Origin: DASVUS01 sp036388675
GTDB lineage: Bacteria; Armatimonadota; Abditibacteriia; Abditibacteriales; Abditibacteriaceae
Length of the DNA: 64,000 nt
Assembly (NCBI GenBank): GCA_036388675.1
Contig: DASVRI010000047.1
Span: forward strand, 134,935-198,934
Reading direction: 5' to 3'
Shown: piece by piece, positions 1 to 8,259 of the stretch
Layout: every line of letters starts with the position of its first letter
Position numbering within the stretch: the first letter of the stretch is position 1
Program-made: the position numbers and the translations under genes
Notes under the pieces: generated by a model
The model's database searches: none
Told to the model about the DNA's origin: nothing
The model's input: only the letters and a program-made list of their open reading frames with translations

Positions 1-98
1 GGATGTAGGTAGAAGCAGTCTCGTAAACATCTAAACGAACCCTGTCCGTGACAACGGCTCTCATTGCTTTCTTTTTATGAGACTGCTTGAGGTGTTGC

Positions 99-3000
99 TT
101 AATTCGGCTGTTGGGTGAGTTCCAGCCAACGAATGTCGCCGTAGCCGTTGTTCGAAATGAGCAGCGGCTCGTTTCCAACCTCAATTTCGGTTGTGGTAAC
201 CGGGCCGTCTTTTGCGATAGGGAACACTTTATCGCCACCCACAGCGCCTTTAATGGTGAGTTGCGCGCTGCTCTGTGGAGTGATGTTGATACGCAGACGA
301 TAATGTCCGGGCCTGGCGCGGATACGGAAGGCATCGTCCGGGTTCATGCGCGTTGAGTCGCGCTCCAGAGGGTCGTTAATCCAGCCCATCACGTTGTCCT
401 GTCCCGCTGCCTTGGGGTAAAAGCCGTAGCCTCTTGCTTCGTCATAAATATCTGTGCCAAGGATGCCGGTGAAAGTGCGTGTATCGCCAATATCAACAGT
501 GCCAACCCTATCCTTGCTGCCGAAGTCGAACAGGTAAGCGCGCAAATTCGACAAACGGGCCTGTTCATGTTTTCGTGCTGCTTCAGCACGCTGCGCCTGA
601 TCGATCAAAGGTCTGATTCCGGCCACGTTACCAATCTTCTGAATGTAAACCGGGTAGATTGAAAGCGGCAACTTGCCTGCGATATTTACCTGCCGCCTGT
701 GGCCAAAGGCATCGGTGACAGTGCTGTTGCCCAGGTTCAGACTCAGGTTAGCGGCACCTTCAACGGCCCAGGCAGAAAGGATTGTTTCCGTGCCCCGCGT
801 CCAGGCATACAGGCGAATATTGGCATCAGGGTAGGGCAGCCGCTGCGCGCCGGTTTTGATGCCGTTGAGTTGACGTATCAATGTCGCGTAGGTGAACCAC
901 GAAGGCTTAAGAGTTTCGTCGTTGCGCAAGACGCCGGACGCAGCGTGCATGCTCGGTGTTGAACCCATCTCACGGTAAACGATTACTTTCTCGATGCCCG
1001 CCGCCAGCGCCATCATAATCACGCGCGGTAGGCGGGCCGCCTGGGTCTGTTCATCGGTGCCAAACGGGCCGGCAGAATCGTAACCGGTTTCCGTCATCCA
1101 GATTGGCGTGCCCGGCTTATTCTTATCGCGCCACGCAATGAGACGGCGCAGGTCGTCTTCGAAGGTTCGTGCGCCCTGAGCGTTGCCGGAGCGATCGGCG
1201 TTGGGATCGTTCGTTGCGATCTCGGGCGCTATACGACCACTGTAATAATGCACGTTCAGCACATCGACAAAGTCGAGCGGCTTTTTGCCGTCATCATAAG
1301 GTGCCAGCAGAGTGTTTAAAGTTTCAACTTCGATTCCGGCGAAGCCGCCATTGGTGACACGGGCCGCAGGATCGGCGCGTTTGACCGCCTCGGCTGCAGC
1401 GCGAAACATCGCGTTGTATTGTTTGGTGGTGCCGACCCACGGGCCCCAACCGGGATCGGTGAGGTTGGGCTCGTTCCAAATTTCGAAAGTGTTGATCTGA
1501 TTTAAGCCCGACTTCTTGTCAGCAGTTTTGAGTACTCCAGGCGCATGTTTTCTGGAGCCGTAACGTGCCACGGTTTGAAAAACAAAGTCGGCCATCTGCG
1601 TGTTGTCTTTGGGAGGATAACTGTCTCCACGGTTGCGGGCTGCCGGTGGTGCTGAAGTGGCATAGTCGGGAGTCTGGAACAGGAAGGGCAGGAACTTGAT
1701 GCCTTGAGCATTATATGCGCTCACGATTACGTCATGCGGCACGTTCCACGGCGCGACGGTGCCATCGTAACGATAGACGTTTGGCTCTGGCGAAATCATG
1801 GGCCACTTCATGTTCTCAAAGCGCACCCAACCTATGCCAAGGCGACGATGCAGCGGCGCTAACAAATAGTTGCTGCTGTTGAGCCCAAAGCGATCGGACG
1901 CCGAAGGGAGCGCGCTCGGCATTACCATGTAGTGACGATACAACATCTGTGTATGAGCACCATCTTGCACTCTGACCGCAACGAGGTAAGCTCCCGGTGC
2001 CAGAGGTTGCTTACCCGCGATGTTGAGTGTGGCAAACGAACGGCTCGGGACAGTCTGCGCAGCGCTTCCTTTGCTGACATTTTCTCCAACAACGGGAAAC
2101 TCCCACTTTTCATCGCCTGCACCGTCATACACGGACAAAGTCGACGGCATGGAGATCGCGTTCACACTCTGGCCGTTGTTGTGATGGCGCAACCGAAGAA
2201 AGCGCGCCTTAAACGGCTGCGTGGGCGCGAGCACGGTGTCGCCCCACTTACCATGCGTGTCGACATCTTGCAGACCGGCAACAGGTTCATAGGTTTTGCC
2301 GTCACCTGACGCGCTGAAATCAACTTTCCAGGCCCAGTTTGCATCTCCTGCAACATAGCCCAGGCGCGAAACGGTGCGTTCTCGTCCCAGGTCGATGTAT
2401 TGCGTTGCTTCCTGGTGCGAACCCCAGGGTAGCGCGGCGTTGGTCCAGTCTCTGCCGTCGCTTAGTGAGCCTTCTTCCAGCACTTTGCCGTTAGCTTCCG
2501 TCCAACTCCTGGCGCCACGGGCATGGTCGGAACCGTACAGCGGGTCAGGAGGCGGCACCGAAAATAGGGCCGGGTCGCGCTGAATCGAGTACTCGATTCT
2601 GGCGGTGATGGGTTGCGTTGCGCGGTTGGTCAGGACAATCTGCTGTAATGCAAGTGGAGCGTTGGTCTCGCCCCACGCTGCGCCGGATATTTCGGCGCTC
2701 CATGCAGGCTGCGCGTTCAACGAGGTTAATGTATCAATAGGAGTTGTGGCCGCCAGCAGAGCATCAATAATCAGCGAGGACTGCCCGGCAGCCTTGCTGA
2801 ACCAGGCGACGTTTATGCTTTGAAGCGGCGAATCGACCTTCTTGTTTTTGTCGCTTTGCTCCCAGGCTTGTGTGGGAGCGTCACCGCGCAGATCGGCTTC
2901 CACCCACTTCCAGCCCTGCCAATTAGCCGGCACCTGAAATAGAAATGATTCGCCTTCGCCGTCGACGAATTGAAATCCCACTTTATCAACATTCGCATTA

Positions 3001-3383
3001 GCTCGCAGGTAAATCCACATGCCAAAGATTTTGGCATCGCCTGGAACCTGCCCATGTATTCCGAAATCCCCTTTGCTGCCTGCACCTTCAGCTTCGCCTC
3101 GCAACATCACCGCCGACTGCCCCACTTTGGCCGCTGCTTCTGCCGAAGCCGACCTGGTGGTCAGGTTATTCATCTTCCAGCCCGCCTTGCTGATGCCGCC
3201 ATCCGCTTCCAGAGGTGAAAGCAAGACGCGCTGCAACGAACCGGCGGCTCGGCCCATCGCACTCTCCGCCGGCACAACGGGCGTGATTGTCTGAGCGCAC
3301 GCGGGCTGGATTGTTGTACACAGAAAGCTGATGTGAAGTGCAACGAGGGAAAAAACAACGCGGTTTAAGTAACGAATGATCAT
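99..3383 (-). CDS. Secreted clan GH-A glycoside hydrolase with F5/8C domain
   Basis: This 1094-residue protein probably cleaves a plant or microbial polysaccharide outside the cytoplasm. A signal peptide covers residues 1-31 (cleavage near ACAQ-T). A discoidin-like F5/8 type C domain lies around residues 285-430 (YIDLGRERTVSRLGYV). A TIM barrel follows: the acid/base glutamate is about residue 638 in FEIWNEPN and the nucleophile about residue 765 in WMTETGYD, which is the clan GH-A layout. A C-terminal beta-sandwich starts near residue 947 (YLFDFGSKD). The reading frame stays open further upstream, but I chose the ATG at 3383 because it has AAGGA five bases upstream and starts the signal peptide. 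The LacI-type regulator gene at 3724-4776 lies upstream on the same strand and may control it. The exact GH family and substrate are not recognised; GH39 or GH5-like are possible. Confidence 0.8.
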   Translation of the reverse strand: MIIRYLNRVVFSLVALHISFLCTTIQPACAQTITPVVPAESAMGRAAGSLQRVLLSPLEADGGISKAGWKMNNLTTRSASAEAAAKVGQSAVMLRGEAEGAGSKGDFGIHGQVPGDAKIFGMWIYLRANANVDKVGFQFVDGEGESFLFQVPANWQGWKWVEADLRGDAPTQAWEQSDKNKKVDSPLQSINVAWFSKAAGQSSLIIDALLAATTPIDTLTSLNAQPAWSAEISGAAWGETNAPLALQQIVLTNRATQPITARIEYSIQRDPALFSVPPPDPLYGSDHARGARSWTEANGKVLEEGSLSDGRDWTNAALPWGSHQEATQYIDLGRERTVSRLGYVAGDANWAWKVDFSASGDGKTYEPVAGLQDVDTHGKWGDTVLAPTQPFKARFLRLRHHNNGQSVNAISMPSTLSVYDGAGDEKWEFPVVGENVSKGSAAQTVPSRSFATLNIAGKQPLAPGAYLVAVRVQDGAHTQMLYRHYMVMPSALPSASDRFGLNSSNYLLAPLHRRLGIGWVRFENMKWPMISPEPNVYRYDGTVAPWNVPHDVIVSAYNAQGIKFLPFLFQTPDYATSAPPAARNRGDSYPPKDNTQMADFVFQTVARYGSRKHAPGVLKTADKKSGLNQINTFEIWNEPNLTDPGWGPWVGTTKQYNAMFRAAAEAVKRADPAARVTNGGFAGIEVETLNTLLAPYDDGKKPLDFVDVLNVHYYSGRIAPEIATNDPNADRSGNAQGARTFEDDLRRLIAWRDKNKPGTPIWMTETGYDSAGPFGTDEQTQAARLPRVIMMALAAGIEKVIVYREMGSTPSMHAASGVLRNDETLKPSWFTYATLIRQLNGIKTGAQRLPYPDANIRLYAWTRGTETILSAWAVEGAANLSLNLGNSTVTDAFGHRRQVNIAGKLPLSIYPVYIQKIGNVAGIRPLIDQAQRAEAARKHEQARLSNLRAYLFDFGSKDRVGTVDIGDTRTFTGILGTDIYDEARGYGFYPKAAGQDNVMGWINDPLERDSTRMNPDDAFRIRARPGHYRLRINITPQSSAQLTIKGAVGGDKVFPIAKDGPVTTTEIEVGNEPLLISNNGYGDIRWLELTQQPN

Positions 3384-3723
3384 TTTATCCTTAGGTTTCT
3401 CTTCTGTTCCTGACTTACAGTAGCGCATTTCTAAATAAACCCGTTCGTTGTATAGAGTGCGAGATCGTGTTGGCAAGCAACACCGGGGTGGGTCCTGACT
3501 GGCAGCGACACCTTGCCATGCCACAAGGTGCGATAAAACGCGCTCTGGATGAGTGCTCGATCTCAAGTCAGGGAACAGCCCTTCCTGGCAATACCACTGT
3601 GCTTCAGGTGAGACAGCTTCCTGTGCATTTTGATGACGATTCTCCTTCTGCTATCTATGGCTGATAAATCAGAGCCGAGAAAACATTCTCATGGCGAAGT
3701 GAAGTCGCAAGGGCACCGCGTTT
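3384..3723. other. Intergenic region without a recognisable gene
   Basis: These 340 bases lie between the GH-A hydrolase start and the end of the LacI regulator. I see only the ribosome-binding site of the hydrolase (AAGGA near 3388-3392). There is no copy of the operator palindrome found at 4786-4803 and no convincing ORF, tRNA or terminator. Confidence 0.5.
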
Positions 3724-4776
3724 CTACTTGTCTGGCCCGGTGAATGGTGCCGCCGTACTCTGTCGCACGACTAATTGCGTCGGCAGTTGTTCAAGCGAGT
3801 ACTCCAATAGTTCCGATTGTTGCTCCACATCTGTGGAGGCGAGTAAGCTGCGCACAGCAAGCCGCCCCATTTCTTCAAACGGCTGCGCCACCGTTGTCAA
3901 TGGCGGGTTATACAACGCAGCCACTGTCGAATCATCGAAGCCGGTTACCGAAAGCTCCTGCGGCACGCGAATGCTCATTTGACCGGCTGTGCGCACCACC
4001 ACCATCGCCATGTTGTCGCTGGCGCAAACAATGGCTGTGGGACGCTCTTCAACCTGTGTCGGCTGTTGCAGCAAAGTGCGTGTAATGTGCTCTGTCGGCT
4101 CCGGCAGCCAGTAGCCGTGCAATACCTTCTGATAGCGCTGCAAGCCAAGTTCCTGCATAGTGTTCAGATACGCCTGCGCCCATGTATGAGAGATCGTATC
4201 CTCGTCCGGCTCTCCGGCAATAAATACGATCTTGCGATGACCTAACTTCACCAGGTACTCAACAACCGAGCGGACTCCACCTGCCCCATTAGCCGCAACG
4301 TGAGTGCTTCCCTGTGGCGGACGCTGGCTATCGACCACAACCATTGGAATTCCTGAATCCACGACTTTGGGGTACAGCACGTCCATTGCGGCAGCCGGTG
4401 CATGAATGGCAATAATGCCCGAGAGCCGCCATTCAATGCAACGCTCAACAATTCTGCTGTCAACCGTGTCATTGTCCAGGCCCAGCATCTTAATGAAGTA
4501 GTCGTTGCTGTCAGCCTCTTTCATCGCTCCACCCAACACGCGAACGACCGGCTCGCGATTCGAGTGCATGACCCAGAACCCCAACATGCGGTTCTTGCCC
4601 GTGATAACAGCTCGTGCCAGTTCGTTGCGTCGATAACCAAGTTCAGCCGCCGTTTCCATCACCCGTTGCCGCGTGTGATCGCTGATGCGCACCGTGGTAT
4701 TGCGCTCGTTGAGCACATAAGACACAGTCGCACGGGAAACGCCGGCCTTCGTTGCAATATCCGTGATCGTTACCAT
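3724..4776 (-). CDS. LacI family transcriptional regulator
   Basis: This 350-residue protein has the length and layout of a LacI/GalR repressor. The N-terminal helix-turn-helix is clear (ITDIATKAGVSRATVSYVLN, about residues 4-23). A hinge follows near residues 45-60 (GYRRNELARAVITGKN), then a periplasmic-binding-like sensor domain to the C terminus, with the usual VVDSQRPPQGSTHV and VTGFDDSTVAALYNPPLTTV segments. It lies between genes for secreted and beta-galactosidase-like glycoside hydrolases, so a sugar effector is likely. A perfect 18-bp palindrome begins 10 bases upstream of its start codon, which suggests it represses its own gene. The specific sugar cannot be read from the sequence. 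Confidence 0.93.
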   Translation of the reverse strand: MVTITDIATKAGVSRATVSYVLNERNTTVRISDHTRQRVMETAAELGYRRNELARAVITGKNRMLGFWVMHSNREPVVRVLGGAMKEADSNDYFIKMLGLDNDTVDSRIVERCIEWRLSGIIAIHAPAAAMDVLYPKVVDSGIPMVVVDSQRPPQGSTHVAANGAGGVRSVVEYLVKLGHRKIVFIAGEPDEDTISHTWAQAYLNTMQELGLQRYQKVLHGYWLPEPTEHITRTLLQQPTQVEERPTAIVCASDNMAMVVVRTAGQMSIRVPQELSVTGFDDSTVAALYNPPLTTVAQPFEEMGRLAVRSLLASTDVEQQSELLEYSLEQLPTQLVVRQSTAAPFTGPDK

Positions 4777-4785
4777 AAAATAATC

Positions 4786-4803
4786 AATTGAATCGATTCA
4801 ATT
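4786..4803. promoter_or_regulatory. LacI-type operator palindrome
   Basis: The sequence aattgaatcgattcaatt is a perfect 18-bp palindrome with a central CG, the classical form of LacI/GalR family operators. It lies 10 bases upstream of the regulator's start codon, so autoregulation is likely. I found no second copy in front of the neighbouring hydrolase genes. Confidence 0.7.
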
Positions 4804-5037
4804 AACCCATTATACCCGGCCTTAAGACGATCTAAACACATTCCACAAAACAACAATTCAAATGAAGAAATACACGCCCAAAAGGCGCCAGAGCAAGAGA
4901 AATTTGAACCAGGCCGTTGTGCCTAACGCGAGACGACATGGTCGTGTGCAGCGCATTTTCTATTGCTGATGGAGCGTCTCTGGCTTTTGTGAGAATTAGA
5001 AGGCCGGGCAAGAAGATACCGCCTCTTAACCTAAATA

Positions 5038-6390
5038 TTAAATGGTGGTGATTGAAACCGTCACCGGAACAAGGCTTTCCGCTTCAGCACGTAATATGAT
5101 GGCTCCCGCTGTGCCGCCTGGGCGAACAATGGCCTGGAGCCACCCTCGCCAGGCGCGACGCTCCGGTGCGCGGAAGCTGTCTATATCCACAGGATTGGCA
5201 TTGCCGATGGCAGCCAGTTCTCCGGCGCCGCTCACGGTTACGCGCACAGAGTTGTTTGCAGAGGGTACGGGAATGCCGTTTTCGTCCACCACGCCAATAT
5301 CCACGAATGCAAGATCGTTGCGGCTGGCACGAATCACCGTGCGGTCTGGAGTTAATTGCAGTGCTGCTACTCGACCTGCCGTGCGCAACACATGCTCGAT
5401 GCGCTGGCCGTGAATGGTGCCCACAACACGCAACTCGCCCGGAACATAGGGCACTTCGAATTCTGCTTGATAACGTTCGTTGCGGGTCGTCGGTTTCTCA
5501 CCCAGATCCCTGCCGTTAAGGAATAGACGGACACGCTCACAGGAGGAATAGATTGATACTTTCAAGATCTCTTCCTCATGACCGGGCCATGTCCAGTGGC
5601 TTTGCACAAGGGGCCATCCCCAGCGAACAGACCAGCCTTCGGTTTGTTCACGTTGCCCCGGCAGCAGCGGCTGATGCACCGCCATGTGCAAGACGCCGGA
5701 TCGCCATATCGCCTCGCGGTAATACGACTGCGGCTTGCGACGCCCCAACAGGTCGAGATCTCCACAAACGGCCATGTGAAAGGGGAAAGTGAAGCCAACG
5801 ACGCCGTCTGTATCGACGAATGTCTGCCCGATGCTGGACTCGCCCAGATAATCCGCTGCAGTCCACACGAAGTCGCCAATAACCCAGGGATGCTTCTCCA
5901 CCAGCATCCAACCATCGAAGATGTCCTTTGGAAACGTCTCGGCGCCCACGATTACACGTTGCGGCACGCGTTCATGATCCGGCTCGTAGTTGGCCCATTG
6001 ATAATTGTAGCCGGCCACGTCCTGATACTCGAAGGCGGGATCGCTGCTGGAGGGCCAGTCCAGCCAACTCTCGTTCTCCCACCACGGCTGACAAATGCCT
6101 GCGGTCACGGGACGCGTCGCATCATGGCTTCGCACCGATTCGCGCAGATGCTGCCCGATGTCAGGACGTGCAAAGCTTTCAGGAATTTCATTGCCAATCG
6201 ACCACAGGATTACCGACGGATGATTTCGGTCGCGGCGCACAACCGCAGCAATCTCACCTTCGTGCCGTTCACGGAAGAAGCGGCCACTGCCCTCGGGAAC
6301 CTCGGTGCGTTCCCACTCATCGAAGATTTCGAGCATCACGAGCATACCCAAACGGTCGCACGCATCCAGAAACAGTACTTGATAACACAA
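5038..6390 (-). pseudogene. GH2 beta-galactosidase, C-terminal remnant
   Basis: The readable part begins in the middle of the GH2 catalytic barrel (FLDACDRLGMLV) and continues with the acid/base motif SVILWSIGNEIPESF, a probable nucleophile in VGAETFP, a DUF4982-like domain (SSCERVRLFLNGRDLGE) and a final Ig-like domain. The N-terminal sugar-binding and Ig-like domains, roughly 300-400 residues of a normal GH2 enzyme, are missing. The only in-frame start upstream is a TTG at 6390, two codons after an in-frame TGA at 6394-6396. Beyond that stop the same frame encodes a fragment of an unrelated membrane protein. This looks like the product of a deletion that joined two genes. It could still yield a cytoplasmic fragment, but an active enzyme is unlikely. 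Confidence 0.75.
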
Positions 6391-6393
6391 GAT

Positions 6394-6927
6394 TCATTTT
6401 GCGCAACCTTCATGCGAATTCCATAGACTGCCTGCACAGCCAAGACCTGGCGGCATTACATAAGCCTTTATCCTGGCATAAGTTGATGATAGGTGCGTCC
6501 CTGCCATCCGTCCACTGCCGACAAAGAAGTTTTTACCACCGTGTCCCGGCACTAGGGTGGAGAAAAGACATGTGATATAAACGGTCAGCACCTCATTGCG
6601 AGAGAACTTCAGTTGTTGCGATACCAGCCTTAGCAAAGGGTTAACAACCAACAACAAGAGCAGCAATGCCCCGACAGCATCGGGTGGCAGGTGGGCCGCT
6701 CCGAGAAACGTATTGGACAGCTTCACATCAATGATCGGGATGTCGTATCCAAAGACAATAGCCAGCAGCGAAACCGCGACAACGCGCAGAGTGCCTCCTC
6801 GTGCATAAGGGGTGGCGTCCTCATCGTGCTCATTCTGACTGCGTGCTTGTCCACCGTCTTCCAATGTGGTGGAGACAAGTTCCAGTTGATGCGAGACTCT
6901 GTTTTCAGGTTCCCGGCTGTTAATCAT
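6394..6927 (-). pseudogene. DUF6785-like membrane protein, N-terminal fragment
   Basis: The 177-residue frame starts like the large multi-pass DUF6785 family known from Armatimonadota and Planctomycetota: a first membrane helix (TLRVVAVSLLAIVFG, residues 46-60), a second helix (ALLLLLLVVNPLLRLV, about 87-102) and the family segment VPGHGGKNFFV at 126-136. Complete members run to about 600 residues with many helices. Here the homology stops at about residue 136 (position 6519). About 40 unrelated residues and a TGA follow, and the remnant GH2 gene continues in the same frame. The gene is therefore truncated. The family assignment rests on memory of the motif and is moderate. Confidence 0.55.
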
Positions 6928-7028
6928 AGGGTCTCGTTAAGCAGGAGATGCTTTAACGGAATTGACACGGAGAAGGCGCTCCACGGAGAGCAAGACTGGA
7001 ATTGCATTCAATCTGAAGTAGTCGCTGG

Positions 7029-7916
7029 TTAGCACTGGCGCGGCGTGTCTGCATTGCTGAGCACCTGTCCCGGTGCGAGGCGCGGCGCTATGGGTTGAAC
7101 AATTTTGCGGCGAACGGGAGTCAGGCGCGCCAGCAACCGCTCCGATGGAACGTAGTTAAATCGTGGTGTGATGATGTGCGGCGAGTAGCGATAGATGAGG
7201 ATGCGCCGTTCGCCGGTGTTGGTGCGCGCCGATGAGCCGTGGCACAAGCCATCGGTAAACATCAAGGCGTCTCCAGCTTTGAGGTGGACTTCCATTGTCA
7301 TGAGCGCATCCGACGCTAAGAAGTCGTCGCGATAGGCCACATGCTCACTGCTTGCCAGCACCGGATGCACAGCATGGCTTTTGTGACTGCCCGGTACGAT
7401 CACGGTTGCGCCATCGCCTGGGCCGACATCCGTTAAAGCCATTAAGATGTTGATTTGGCCCACCATCCATGAACCTGTATGATGGCGTGTCGTATGGACA
7501 AAACCGGGCACGTGTCCACCGGCGTGAATACCAATGAAGCCCGCTTGCTCGCGCACATTCAAAAAGGCTTCGTTCAACGACAGGCCATGAGATGCATTAC
7601 AAATGTAGCGACGCACATCTTCAATCCATGCCGGGTTGTCAATCAGTTCTTCGAAAACCTCGCCACCTTCGATGATGTTCTGGTAATTGGTGCCGTCATG
7701 CCCCTGATAAGAATGGACCTCGACGTTGTTGAACCACTCACCGACCTGTCGCGGTGGTTGTTGGTCGATCCAGTCGTTGATGCAGGCAAGTTGCGCAGGC
7801 GTTAGTGCCTGCTTGATAATGCGATAGCCAAGAAGATCGAATAAATAGTCCTTTTCTTCAGGGCTTAAATGTTCACTTTCAGGAAACGGGGCAATCATGT
7901 TCATACGAGTACTCAC
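7029..7916 (-). CDS. Phytanoyl-CoA dioxygenase (PhyH) family protein
   Basis: This 295-residue protein has the PhyH double-stranded beta-helix pattern: GQINILMALTDVGPGDGATV, PGSHKSHAVHP, and a C-terminal GDALMFTDGLCHGSSARTN with the distal histidine followed by GERRILIYRYSP, where the arginine would hold 2-oxoglutarate. The usual proximal HxD iron motif is not obvious; the segment HAGGHVPGFVHTTRHHTG takes its place. The start codon is GTG within GTGAGTACTC; ATG codons follow at 7904 and 7898 and either could be the true start. Members in related bacteria often lie among sugar-use genes, as here, but their substrates are unknown to me. Confidence 0.8.
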   Translation of the reverse strand: MSTRMNMIAPFPESEHLSPEEKDYLFDLLGYRIIKQALTPAQLACINDWIDQQPPRQVGEWFNNVEVHSYQGHDGTNYQNIIEGGEVFEELIDNPAWIEDVRRYICNASHGLSLNEAFLNVREQAGFIGIHAGGHVPGFVHTTRHHTGSWMVGQINILMALTDVGPGDGATVIVPGSHKSHAVHPVLASSEHVAYRDDFLASDALMTMEVHLKAGDALMFTDGLCHGSSARTNTGERRILIYRYSPHIITPRFNYVPSERLLARLTPVRRKIVQPIAPRLAPGQVLSNADTPRQC

Positions 7917-8259
7917 TTCAGCAGGCTTTCTACTATCTTAATCGCATTACAACCAGGGCTGAATGCCGGCGGTATCCTACAACAGGTGAGAGCGATCGTC
8001 CTCTGCCAACTTTGGCAGGCGCGCAATTGCATTCCTGTATTTCGCCTGGTGATAGCCGTGAGTACAGGCAGACAGCGGGCCAATCATCGACTGTGCATGA
8101 AATGGTTTGATCCGTTTCCAATGCCAGGTTTCTTCTCCCGTAAGATAGGGGAGAAACCAAGCTATGGCCTTGTTCAACGAGCGACCATCATCGGTTTGGA
8201 ACGACCCGCATCGTAACCGCATTGTTGAGCCGATAGCACAAAGTTCCTACTCAGTCAGG
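7917..8259. other. Intergenic region without a recognisable gene
   Basis: The 343 bases between the PhyH-like gene and the GH16 gene contain only short overlapping frames with no family resemblance and no good ribosome-binding site. I see no terminator, tRNA or repeat. Confidence 0.4.

Noticed and set aside
15..86. Imperfect 13-bp inverted repeat (gcagtctcgtaaa with ttttatgagactgc) at the left edge
   Set aside because: The loop is 46 bases and there is no T run. It may be a weak terminator of the first gene, but I cannot support it.
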